Source: CALMEC01 sp963706315 (lineage in GTDB: Bacteria > Actinomycetota > Thermoleophilia > Miltoncostaeales > Miltoncostaeaceae). From it: a stretch of DNA of 64,000 bases. How positions within the stretch are numbered: the first letter of the stretch is position 1; each line of letters opens with the position of its first letter. The stretch is from positions 1 through 64,000 of the forward strand of contig CAVPMA010000012.1 in NCBI GenBank assembly GCA_963706315.1, given 5' to 3'. The notes beneath the pieces are model-generated. The model saw nothing but the letters and a program-made list of their open reading frames with translations, was not told where the DNA came from and searched no databases. A program made the position numbers and the translations under genes. This document shows, in pieces, positions 25,776 to 32,646 of this stretch.

Positions 25776-26195
25776 ATGCGGTCGAAAGCCCGATTCACCA
25801 TCGCCCTCGGCCTCGCCGTGCTGCTTGGCGGAGCGCTCGTGTGGATGGCGATCGGCGGCTCGCTCGAGACGTACGCCGGGCCGGCCCAGGTGAAGCTGGG
25901 GGACGAGACCTACCGTCTCAACGGCGTCGTGTCGAAGGGGGCACCGACCAACGCCGCCGCCCAGGCCATCTCCGCCGAGGGCGTGCGCTTCCAGGTGCAG
26001 GACCAGGACGACGCCAGCAAGACCGTCCAGGTCCTCTACCGCGGCGTCGTGCCCGACACGTTTCAGGCCGGCCGCGAGATCGTCGTGACCGGCAAGATGG
26101 AGGGCGACACCTTCGTCGCCAAGCGCGACACCCTCCTCACCAAATGCCCCTCGAAGTTCCAGAGCAAGCATTCGCCTGACAGCGGCACCACGTAG
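25776..26195 (+). CDS. ccmE: cytochrome c maturation protein CcmE (Cys variant)
   Basis: A 139-residue membrane-anchored OB-fold haem chaperone. One N-terminal helix (residues 8-28) is followed by the barrel. In the usual family a histidine in HXXXY binds haem covalently; here the site reads C124-P-S-K-F128, so Cys replaces His and Phe replaces Tyr. Cys-type CcmE proteins are known in some archaea and bacteria. It is followed after 3 bases by ccmF, so the two act together in haem transfer to apocytochromes. The ATG at 25776 was chosen over an upstream in-frame ATG with a basic, non-hydrophobic extension. Confidence 0.88.
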   Translation: MRSKARFTIALGLAVLLGGALVWMAIGGSLETYAGPAQVKLGDETYRLNGVVSKGAPTNAAAQAISAEGVRFQVQDQDDASKTVQVLYRGVVPDTFQAGREIVVTGKMEGDTFVAKRDTLLTKCPSKFQSKHSPDSGTT

Positions 26196-26198
26196 GGC

Positions 26199-28184
26199 AT
26201 GAGCCTCTTCGGCCGGGCGATCCTCCTCGTTGCGTTCGCCGTGGCGCTCTTCGCGGTGGGAGCGGCGATCGCCGGGCAGCAGCCTCGCCGGCGCCGGTGG
26301 TTCCACGCGGCCGAGCGCGCCGTCTTCGCCCTGTTCGGGCTCCTCACCGTCGGGATGGCGACCCTCGTCGCGGCCCTCCTCGGCAACCACTTCGAGATCG
26401 CAGCCGTGGAGGGGTATTCGAGCCGCGCGCTCGAGTCCCACTTCAAGGTCACCGCCGTGTGGGCCAGCCAGCCCGGCTCCCTGATGTTCTGGGCGTGGCT
26501 GCTCGCGGGCTTCTCGTGCATCGCGATCATCACCAACCGCCGGCGCAACCGCGAGCTCATGCCGGTCGTCGTCGCCGTCCTCGCCGGGCTCGGCGCCTTC
26601 TTCACCATGATCCTGTGCTTCGTGGCGAGCCCTTTCGCCACGGTGCCCCTGGTTCCGGCCGACGGCAGCGGCCTTCAGGCGGCCCTGCGCAACCCGTACA
26701 TGATCGCCCACCCGCCGCTGCTCTACCTCGGCTACGTCTCGATCGCCGTGCCGTTCGCGTTCGCCATCGCCGCGCTCGTGACGCGACGGCTCGACAGCGC
26801 GTGGCTCACGAGCGTGCGGCGCTGGACGCTGGCGAGCTGGGCGTTCCTCGGCATCGGGATCATCCTCGGCGCGAAGTGGGCGTACGAGTCGCTCAGCTTC
26901 GGCGGCTACTGGATCTGGGACCCGGTCGAGAACGCCGCGTTCCTGCCGTGGCTCCTCGCCACCGCGTTCCTGCACTCGGTGATGGTGCAGGAGCGCCGCG
27001 GGATGCTGAAGGTGTGGAACCTCGTGCTGGTCATCTCGACGTTCGCGCTGACGCTGTTCGGCACGTTCCTGACGCGATCCAACATCGTGAGCAGCGTCCA
27101 CAACTTCGGCGCGCAGACCGTCGGCCCGTGGCTGCTGGGTGCCATCGTCGTCGTGGTCGCCGGCGGCATCGCCCTCATCGTCAGCCGCCTGCCGCTGCTC
27201 AAGAGCGCCCATTCGCTCGAGAGCTACTTCTCCCGCGAGGCGATCTTCCTCTACAACAACCTCCTGCTCGTCGGGCTCGCGTTCGCGATCATCTGGGGGA
27301 CCCTCTTCCCGGTGGTCACGGAGCTCGTCCAGGGCAACCGGATCAGCGTGGGCCGGGGCTTCTTCGACACGGTGGCCGCGCCGATCGGCGTTGCGCTGCT
27401 GCTCCTGACCGGCATCGGGCCGCTCGTGCCGTGGCGCAGGGCCAGCGCGGAGGTCATCCGGCGGAGATTCCTCGTGCCGCTCATGGTCACTGCCGCCGCG
27501 ACGCCTCTGGTGCTGCTCACCGACGCGCGGCACAGCTGGGCCGCCGCGGCGGTGTTCCTGATCGCCATCTTCTCGACCGCCTGCATCGCCTCGGAGTTCT
27601 GGCGGGGCACCAAGGTGCGGCACGCCCTCGGCGGGGTGTCGTGGCTCGGGGCGCTCGGCCAGCTCGTGTCGCGCAACCGCCGCCGCTACGGCGGCTACGT
27701 CGCCCACGTCGGCATCATCGTCGTGATCGTCGCGATCGCGGCGTCCCGGTCGTTCCTCAGCGAGGGCACGTTCGACCTCGCGCAGGGTCAGCGGGCCAAC
27801 GCGGGCGGCTACACCTTCACGGCGGTGGCCTTCGACCGTCGCCGCGACCCGAACAAGATGACCGTGGCCGCGACGATCGAGGTCACCAAGGGATCCGAGC
27901 GGGTTGCGACCCTCCGTCCGGCCAAGCATGTGTACCTGCCGCGGCAGGAGCCGGGTGACGAGGTCGCGATCGCCAGCGGGCCCACCCGCGACATCTGGGT
28001 CAACCTCGCCGGCCTCACCCCCACCGGCGTCGCGTCCATCCACGTCTTCGTCAACCCGCTCATCTCGTGGCTGTGGATGGGCGGGCTCATACTGCTGCTC
28101 GGGGCGATCATCGCCGCCTGGCCGCCGCCACGGGGGGTACGGGCGCAGGCCCCCGCACCCGACCGGGCGCGCGTCCGCGCCTGA
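26199..28184 (+). CDS. ccmF: cytochrome c haem lyase subunit CcmF
   Basis: A 661-residue polytopic membrane protein of the CcmF/CcsA haem-handling superfamily. The signatures TAVWASQPGSLMFWAW and the tryptophan-rich WIWDPVENAAFLPWL loop are intact, with conserved histidines at HPPLLYLGY and AFLHSVM. It receives haem from CcmE and ligates it to CXXCH of apocytochromes at the outer face. It lies between ccmE and a CcmI-like gene. The ABC subunits CcmAB, CcmC and CcmH are not in the window. Confidence 0.92.
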   Translation: MSLFGRAILLVAFAVALFAVGAAIAGQQPRRRRWFHAAERAVFALFGLLTVGMATLVAALLGNHFEIAAVEGYSSRALESHFKVTAVWASQPGSLMFWAWLLAGFSCIAIITNRRRNRELMPVVVAVLAGLGAFFTMILCFVASPFATVPLVPADGSGLQAALRNPYMIAHPPLLYLGYVSIAVPFAFAIAALVTRRLDSAWLTSVRRWTLASWAFLGIGIILGAKWAYESLSFGGYWIWDPVENAAFLPWLLATAFLHSVMVQERRGMLKVWNLVLVISTFALTLFGTFLTRSNIVSSVHNFGAQTVGPWLLGAIVVVVAGGIALIVSRLPLLKSAHSLESYFSREAIFLYNNLLLVGLAFAIIWGTLFPVVTELVQGNRISVGRGFFDTVAAPIGVALLLLTGIGPLVPWRRASAEVIRRRFLVPLMVTAAATPLVLLTDARHSWAAAAVFLIAIFSTACIASEFWRGTKVRHALGGVSWLGALGQLVSRNRRRYGGYVAHVGIIVVIVAIAASRSFLSEGTFDLAQGQRANAGGYTFTAVAFDRRRDPNKMTVAATIEVTKGSERVATLRPAKHVYLPRQEPGDEVAIASGPTRDIWVNLAGLTPTGVASIHVFVNPLISWLWMGGLILLLGAIIAAWPPPRGVRAQAPAPDRARVRA

Positions 28185-28462
28185 TGGGCGTCGCGATCCT
28201 GGTTGCCGCCGTCGCGCTGGCGGTGGTGGTCGCGGTGGCCTGGCCCCTGCTGCAGGAGCGGCACCAGGCCGAACCGCCGCCCGACGACCAGGCCGCACAG
28301 GCGCTGCAGGACGAGATCGACCGGTCCCTACGGGCCATCCGCGAGATCGAGTTCGACCACCGGGCCGGCAATCTGAGCGACGAGGACTTCGCCGAGCTCG
28401 ACGGCGCCGAGCGGGCACAACTGGCAACACTTCTGCGGCGGCGCGACGAGTCCTCCGACTGA
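28184..28462 (+). CDS. small CcmI-like membrane protein
   Basis: A 92-residue protein with one N-terminal transmembrane helix (GVAILVAAVALAVVVAVAW) and a charged helical tail (residues 35-92) with repeated Asp/Glu and Arg. Its start overlaps the ccmF stop as TGATG. Location and layout match the N-terminal part of CcmI, which chaperones apocytochrome c to the haem lyase, but the TPR domain is absent. A simple accessory role in cytochrome c maturation is inferred. Confidence 0.65.
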   Translation: MGVAILVAAVALAVVVAVAWPLLQERHQAEPPPDDQAAQALQDEIDRSLRAIREIEFDHRAGNLSDEDFAELDGAERAQLATLLRRRDESSD

Positions 28463-28546
28463 CCGTCACTGAGAAACGAGGCGAAACGTCCCGTTGCGCC
28501 GCCCTGATCCCGCATCAAGAAACGGATCGTGCTGCCGACAGTAGGG

Positions 28547-28739
28547 GTATGAATCGCTTGGTTCTCGGGTAAATCGCTTGCGAATGCCACGCCTCGGCTT
28601 GACCGTGTCCGACATCGCTGCAAGAGTGCCGCCCGTTCAAGCGCTTCCGAGGAGCACCCCGAGTTCGACGCACTCGTGCGTTCGGGGGGTGACTTACAGC
28701 CCAACTGGCAATACGGCCAGTGGCGGAAAGGAGCCAGGT
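28547..28739 (+). other. putative structured 5' leader of the M23 peptidase gene
   Basis: The 277 bases between the ccm genes and the peptidase carry a possible -10 (TATGAAT, 28548-28554) and a direct repeat AATCGCTTG at 28552 and 28572, spaced 20 bases. Two hairpins follow: CACCCCG (from 28665) pairing with CGGGGGGTG with an inner ACGCAC/GTGCGT stem, and ACTGGC/GCCAGT at 28703-28722. A strong ribosome binding site follows the second hairpin. It does not match a riboswitch class I know. Regulation of cell-wall peptidase expression is a guess. Confidence 0.35.
28727..28733 (+). promoter_or_regulatory. ribosome binding site pointing to an ATT start
   Basis: AAAGGAG ends 6 bases before an in-frame ATT at 28740. 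The nearest in-frame ATG is at 28794, 60 bases downstream of the site. The spacing therefore favours translation from ATT. Confidence 0.5.
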
Positions 28740-29666
28740 ATTTCTCACGACCGACCGCGCGAGACCTCCGTCTCCGGCCGGCCCCGAGGATCGATGGGGT
28801 GGGTTGCCGTCGCAGCGACCCTCGTGATCGGCGTGTCCGCGGCGACGGCCATGGACGTGCCGCTCCCCAATGCGCCGGAGACGACCGCCGTCGGGGCGCC
28901 CCCGGAGCCGGCGCCCGTCGTTCTGGCGCCCACCGCCTCGAGCCTGCTCGGCGCGCGCGCCCTCAGGGTCGGCTCCCGCGGCGCGGACGTACGTGAGCTG
29001 CAGCGCATCCTGCGCAAGCGCGGGCTCAGGGTCACGATCGACGGCGCCTACGGCAAGCGCACGAGCGAGGCCGTGAAGGTCCTGCAGCGGCGCTTCAAGT
29101 TGCCGGCGAACGGCGTCGCGAACGCCGCGTTCCTCAAGCGGCTCGGCGTCAAGATCCGCTCAGTCCGCAGCGGCACGAGTCCCGCGACCCCGGTCGACGC
29201 GTCCAATTATCCGCTCGCCGGCCCCAACGCCGCGAAGGCGAAGTACCTGCTCGCGTTCCCCGTCGCGGGAAAGCACACGTACTTCAACGACTTCGGCGCG
29301 CCGCGCTCGCAGGGAACCCACCAAGGCAACGACATCATGGCCGCGCGGGGCGTACCCGTGCGCGCCGTGGCTCCCGGTGTCATCAAGCGGATGACGCGGG
29401 TCGAGACCGGCCTGGGCGGCATCTGGATCTGGTTGAAGGACACGCGCGGGCACGAGTACTACTACGCCCACCTGACGTCGATCACCGCCGGACTCGAGGC
29501 GGGCAGCGCGGTCGCCCTCGGACAGGTCATCGGCGCCGTCGGGAACACCGGTGACGCCCGCTACGGCGCCACCCACCTGCACTTCGAGATCCACCCCGAT
29601 GGCGGGGCTGCGGTCAACCCGTACACCGACCTGCTCGCGATCGATCCGGAGCCGCCGGCGCGCTGA
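28740..29666 (+). CDS. exported M23 peptidase with a peptidoglycan-binding domain
   Basis: About 308 residues from the proposed ATT (28740) or 290 from ATG (28794). An N-terminal signal segment (GWVAVAATLVIGVSAATA) precedes a PGRP-type peptidoglycan-binding helix bundle (RVGSRGADVRELQRILRKRG, residues ~75-135) and a C-terminal M23/LytM domain. Zinc ligands are visible: H in GTHQGNDIMA with its Asp, and HLHFEIHP. It would cleave peptide cross-links in the wall. The next gene is a second M23 peptidase. Confidence 0.85.
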   Translation: MSHDRPRETSVSGRPRGSMGWVAVAATLVIGVSAATAMDVPLPNAPETTAVGAPPEPAPVVLAPTASSLLGARALRVGSRGADVRELQRILRKRGLRVTIDGAYGKRTSEAVKVLQRRFKLPANGVANAAFLKRLGVKIRSVRSGTSPATPVDASNYPLAGPNAAKAKYLLAFPVAGKHTYFNDFGAPRSQGTHQGNDIMAARGVPVRAVAPGVIKRMTRVETGLGGIWIWLKDTRGHEYYYAHLTSITAGLEAGSAVALGQVIGAVGNTGDARYGATHLHFEIHPDGGAAVNPYTDLLAIDPEPPAR

Positions 29667-29724
29667 GCATCGGGGCCGACTCCGTCCCGGCAGGGGTCGG
29701 CCGCTTGGCTGCGAACTCCCTCAC

Positions 29725-30894
29725 GTGAGCTCCCGCCTGCCGCCCGTCGCGTTTGCCGCCGTCTCCGTGGCCGCGGTCGCCGGGGCGGGCCTCGTCGCGC
29801 GGTCGGCGGCGGCGCCGAGCCTGTCGCAAGTGGAGCAGCGCGCCCGCGACGCCCGCGCCCGCGAGGCCGTGCTCACCACCGACGTGTCGCGCTACAACGC
29901 CCGCATCCGGGCGGTCGTGACGCGACTCGCCCCCGTGCAGGCGCGCTGGAGCACGCTGAACTCCGAGCTCACGAGCCTGCGCACGAAGCGGCAGGCGCTC
30001 ACGGCCGAGCTCGAGACCGAGCAGCGCCGCCTCACGAAGCTGATCGGCCTGCTCAGGGTGCAGCGGGGGGCCCTGAGCGCGCGACTCTCGGCGGCGTACC
30101 GGGTCGGCGAGCCGTCGGTGCTGCAGGTGCTGCTCGTCTCGGGCAGTGTCAGCGAGGCCGTCGCCATCCGGCAGAACCTCGAGCGCATCGCCGAGCAGGA
30201 CCGCCGGCTCATCGTCGAGACCAAGTCCAACGCCGATGCGTCACGTGAGGCGCGCGTGCGCATCGCCGCCGCCCGCGCCGAGGTCTTCACGACCGAGCAA
30301 CGTGTCGCGGCGGCCGAGGCGGAAGCCGCGCAGGCGCTCTCGGTGATCAGCGCGGAGCGCAACCGGCTGGTCGCGGCACGGTCCGCCCGCTCGGCACTGC
30401 TGTCCCGGGTCACCGCCGACCGCCGGGAGCTCGAGGCGGAGGCCCGCGGGCTTCGCGCTCGGTCGGCCGCGCTCGCGAACCGGATCCGGGCCGGATCGTC
30501 GAACCTGCCCGCCACCGTCGCCGTCGGCGGCGGCGGCCAGTTCTCCTGGCCGGTCAACGGGCCGATCACCTCCGGCTTCGGCCAGCGGTGGGGCCGCATG
30601 CACGAGGGCATCGACATCGGCGTCCCCGCGGGCACCCCGATCGCGGCGAGTGCGCCCGGCACCGTGATCGTCGCCGGCTGGAGCGGCGGGTACGGCAACC
30701 TCGTGGTCGTCTCACACGGGTCGATCTCAACCGCCTACGCGCACATGAGCCGCATCGCCGTCTCCGTCGGCCAGAGCGTCGGCCGCGGCAGCGTGCTCGG
30801 CGCCGTCGGATGCACCGGCCACTGCTTCGGCGCGCACCTGCACTTCGAGGTCCGGGTCGGCGGGGTCCCGCAGAACCCCGTCAACTACCTCTAG
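29725..30894 (+). CDS. exported coiled-coil M23 peptidase (EnvC-like)
   Basis: A 389-residue protein with a signal peptide (VAFAAVSVAAVAGAGLVARS) and a long Ala/Arg/Glu-rich coiled coil from about residue 30 to 250. The LytM domain follows from about residue 270 with zinc-site motifs HEGIDIGVPAG and HLHFEVRVGG and the YGNLVVVSHG strand. The architecture is that of EnvC/NlpD-type factors, but the catalytic His and Asp look intact, so it may be an active endopeptidase. GTG start at 29725. It is probably co-transcribed with the previous peptidase. Confidence 0.87.
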   Translation: MSSRLPPVAFAAVSVAAVAGAGLVARSAAAPSLSQVEQRARDARAREAVLTTDVSRYNARIRAVVTRLAPVQARWSTLNSELTSLRTKRQALTAELETEQRRLTKLIGLLRVQRGALSARLSAAYRVGEPSVLQVLLVSGSVSEAVAIRQNLERIAEQDRRLIVETKSNADASREARVRIAAARAEVFTTEQRVAAAEAEAAQALSVISAERNRLVAARSARSALLSRVTADRRELEAEARGLRARSAALANRIRAGSSNLPATVAVGGGGQFSWPVNGPITSGFGQRWGRMHEGIDIGVPAGTPIAASAPGTVIVAGWSGGYGNLVVVSHGSISTAYAHMSRIAVSVGQSVGRGSVLGAVGCTGHCFGAHLHFEVRVGGVPQNPVNYL

Positions 30895-30895
30895 C

Positions 30896-30915
30896 GAGGG
30901 GAGGGCAGGCCCCTC
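30896..30915 (+). terminator. hairpin after the M23 peptidase
   Basis: GAGGGG (30896-30901) and CCCCTC (30910-30915) flank an 8-base loop directly after the TAG stop. There is no T-run, so it is a hairpin-type stop signal at best. Confidence 0.35.
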
Positions 30916-31057
30916 TCCACGGACCCCTCCGGAGCCGGCCCTCCGCTTACCGGCATCCTCTCGCGGCCGCACGTGCCGGCGGGCGGAGATCGACCACCAA
31001 AGGATCGCCGGTCCGCGGACCCCGGAGGGACGTGCCGTTTCATCTCACCCTCCGTCC

Positions 31058-31732
31058 TCAACCCGCCCCTGCGACCTCGGCGGCGCGGGCCAGCACCGCG
31101 TCCAGCATCGGGGCGGTGAGCTTCCCGGTGAACGTGTTCTGCTGACTCGGGTGGTACGAGCCGATTAGCGTCCGCTCACCCACCTCGAACTCGGCGCCAT
31201 GCCCGAACTTCGCCCGCGGCCGGGGGGCATCGAGCGTTCGCAGGGTCGCCTGCCAGGCAAATGCGCCCAGCGCCAGGAGCACTCGGGCGCCGGGGCACAG
31301 GTCGAGCTCGCGTCGCAGGAAGGGGCGGCACCGCGCTTCCTCGCCGGGGGTGGGCTTGTTGGCCGGGGGAGCGCACCGAACCGCCGCGGTCATCCGGCAG
31401 CCGACCAGCGTGAGCCCGTCCCCGGCGTGGTCCGATGTCGGCTGCGACGCGAGCCCGGCCCGGTGAAGCGCCGCGATCAGGAAGTCGGCGCTGCGGTCGC
31501 CGGTGAACATCCGCCCCGTGCGGTTGGCGCCGTGCGCGGCGGGGGCGAGTCCGATCACCACCAGCCATGGGTCGGGGTCGCCGAACCCGGGCACCGGGCG
31601 GGCCCAGTAGTCGTCGTCGCGGAACGCCGCCCGCTTCTCACGGCCCACCTGCTCCCGCCAGGCGACCAGTCGCGGGCACGCACGGCAGGCGACGATCCCG
31701 CGGTCGAGCGCGACGAACGGCGATGGCGGCAT
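31058..31732 (-). CDS. uracil-DNA glycosylase, family 5 (UdgB type)
   Basis: A 224-residue iron-sulfur uracil-DNA glycosylase. The active-site block GLAPAAHGANRTGRMFTGD is diagnostic for family 5, where no catalytic Asp/Asn sits in motif I. Four cysteines suited to a 4Fe-4S cluster are at CRACPRL near the start and in RCAPPANKP...ARC. Motif 3 reads SYHPSQQNTFTG. It excises uracil and related lesions, completing the base-excision theme with endonuclease IV. It converges with the M23 gene. Confidence 0.9.
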   Translation of the reverse strand: MPPSPFVALDRGIVACRACPRLVAWREQVGREKRAAFRDDDYWARPVPGFGDPDPWLVVIGLAPAAHGANRTGRMFTGDRSADFLIAALHRAGLASQPTSDHAGDGLTLVGCRMTAAVRCAPPANKPTPGEEARCRPFLRRELDLCPGARVLLALGAFAWQATLRTLDAPRPRAKFGHGAEFEVGERTLIGSYHPSQQNTFTGKLTAPMLDAVLARAAEVAGAG

Positions 31733-31828
31733 GCCCGGAAGCTACGCGTCGGCCGCGATCGCAGCCGGCATCGCGACGTCGAACAGCGGGATTGGTGGAC
31801 CGGCCGGACCGATCCACCCGATGCGACG

Positions 31829-32149
31829 TCAGGGCGCCGGCGTGCCGGCGTGCCGGCGCTTGCGGCCGGCGATCAAGGTTCCGCCCCCCAGCAGCGCGAA
31901 TGCGGTGGCGGCTGCGAAGCCGGTGCCGGCCGCCCTCCAGTCGAATCCTCCGCCGCTGCGGAGGATCACCGGCGCCGCGGCCGGTGGCGCCACTCCGGCC
32001 AGGTCGGCGAGGGGCGGCTCGGGGCGACCCGTCACGGGGCTGCCCACCGATGGTTGGCCCGGTTCGTGGGGGATCGATGCGTGGGCCGCCGGAGCCGAGA
32101 GAGCGACGACGGCGAGTCCCGTGGCGAGGTGGCGATGACTCTTCTTCAC
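31829..32149 (-). CDS. small exported protein with C-terminal membrane anchor
   Basis: A 106-residue protein. It has a signal peptide (HLATGLAVVALSAPAAHA, cleavage after about residue 25), a short Pro-rich segment, one C-terminal hydrophobic helix (FAAATAFALLGGGTLIAG) and a positively charged end (RKRRH). The layout resembles sortase-anchored tails but no LPXTG is present. The GTG at 32149 has an AAGGA site. Function unknown. Confidence 0.65.
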   Translation of the reverse strand: MKKSHRHLATGLAVVALSAPAAHASIPHEPGQPSVGSPVTGRPEPPLADLAGVAPPAAAPVILRSGGGFDWRAAGTGFAAATAFALLGGGTLIAGRKRRHAGTPAP

Positions 32150-32276
32150 GGTTTCGTCCTTTCGGAGCTTGGGTGAGTGCCGCGACCGTCCCGTCGATCG
32201 CCGCGTCCACCGGTGGGACCCGCGTCGGCGCCCGGGCACCCGGCCGCACCGATCGGATCCGTACGGGAACGCGGTC

Positions 32277-32549
32277 TCAGTTGTGGAAGTACGGATCGAG
32301 CACGCGGATTTGCGTAATCCGGTCCACGGGGAGGTTGTTGTCGGCTGCGGTCGACCGGATCGCCTCGGGGTTCGGGGCGTCATACACGCAGAACGTCCGC
32401 TGTCGGTCGTCGCTGACGTAGGAGTGAACCCACGTAACGCCGTGGGCGGCGTTCGTCGCGACCACCCCGAGGCATGCCTCGGCACCGGTCTGGTCGGCGC
32501 TGATCTGAAGGCCGTCGGGGAATGTTCGCTCCACCACGTATCGCGGCAT
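32277..32549 (-). CDS. DUF4242 protein
   Basis: A 90-residue protein starting MPRYVVERTFPDGLQ, with VTWVHSYVSDDRQRTFCVY and APNPEAIRSTAADNNLPVDRI, the usual pattern of DUF4242, a ferredoxin-like small protein family annotated in databases as nickel-binding. The ATG at 32549 has an AGGAGC site. It lies 97 bases downstream of the LAL regulator on the same strand, so the regulator may control it. Biochemical role unknown. Confidence 0.8.
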   Translation of the reverse strand: MPRYVVERTFPDGLQISADQTGAEACLGVVATNAAHGVTWVHSYVSDDRQRTFCVYDAPNPEAIRSTAADNNLPVDRITQIRVLDPYFHN

Positions 32550-32646
32550 GACGTGCTCCTGTCGTTGGGGGATCGTCAGAGCGAGTGTCGTGGCGGACGG
32601 CATCGGCCACCTCGGTAGGACCACCCAGTTTTCGACCCGGCGTTGC

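Noticed and set aside
28465..28739. c-di-AMP (ydaO-type) riboswitch before the M23 peptidase
   Set aside because: A GGGGTGA-like block is present, but the conserved CCGAACCCG and CAGCTAACC segments are absent and the order of elements does not match. Kept only as an unnamed structured leader.
31829..32149. Sortase substrate
   Set aside because: The C-terminal helix and basic tail fit, but there is no LPXTG-type motif; the VTGRPEPP stretch is not one. Called a membrane-anchored small protein instead.
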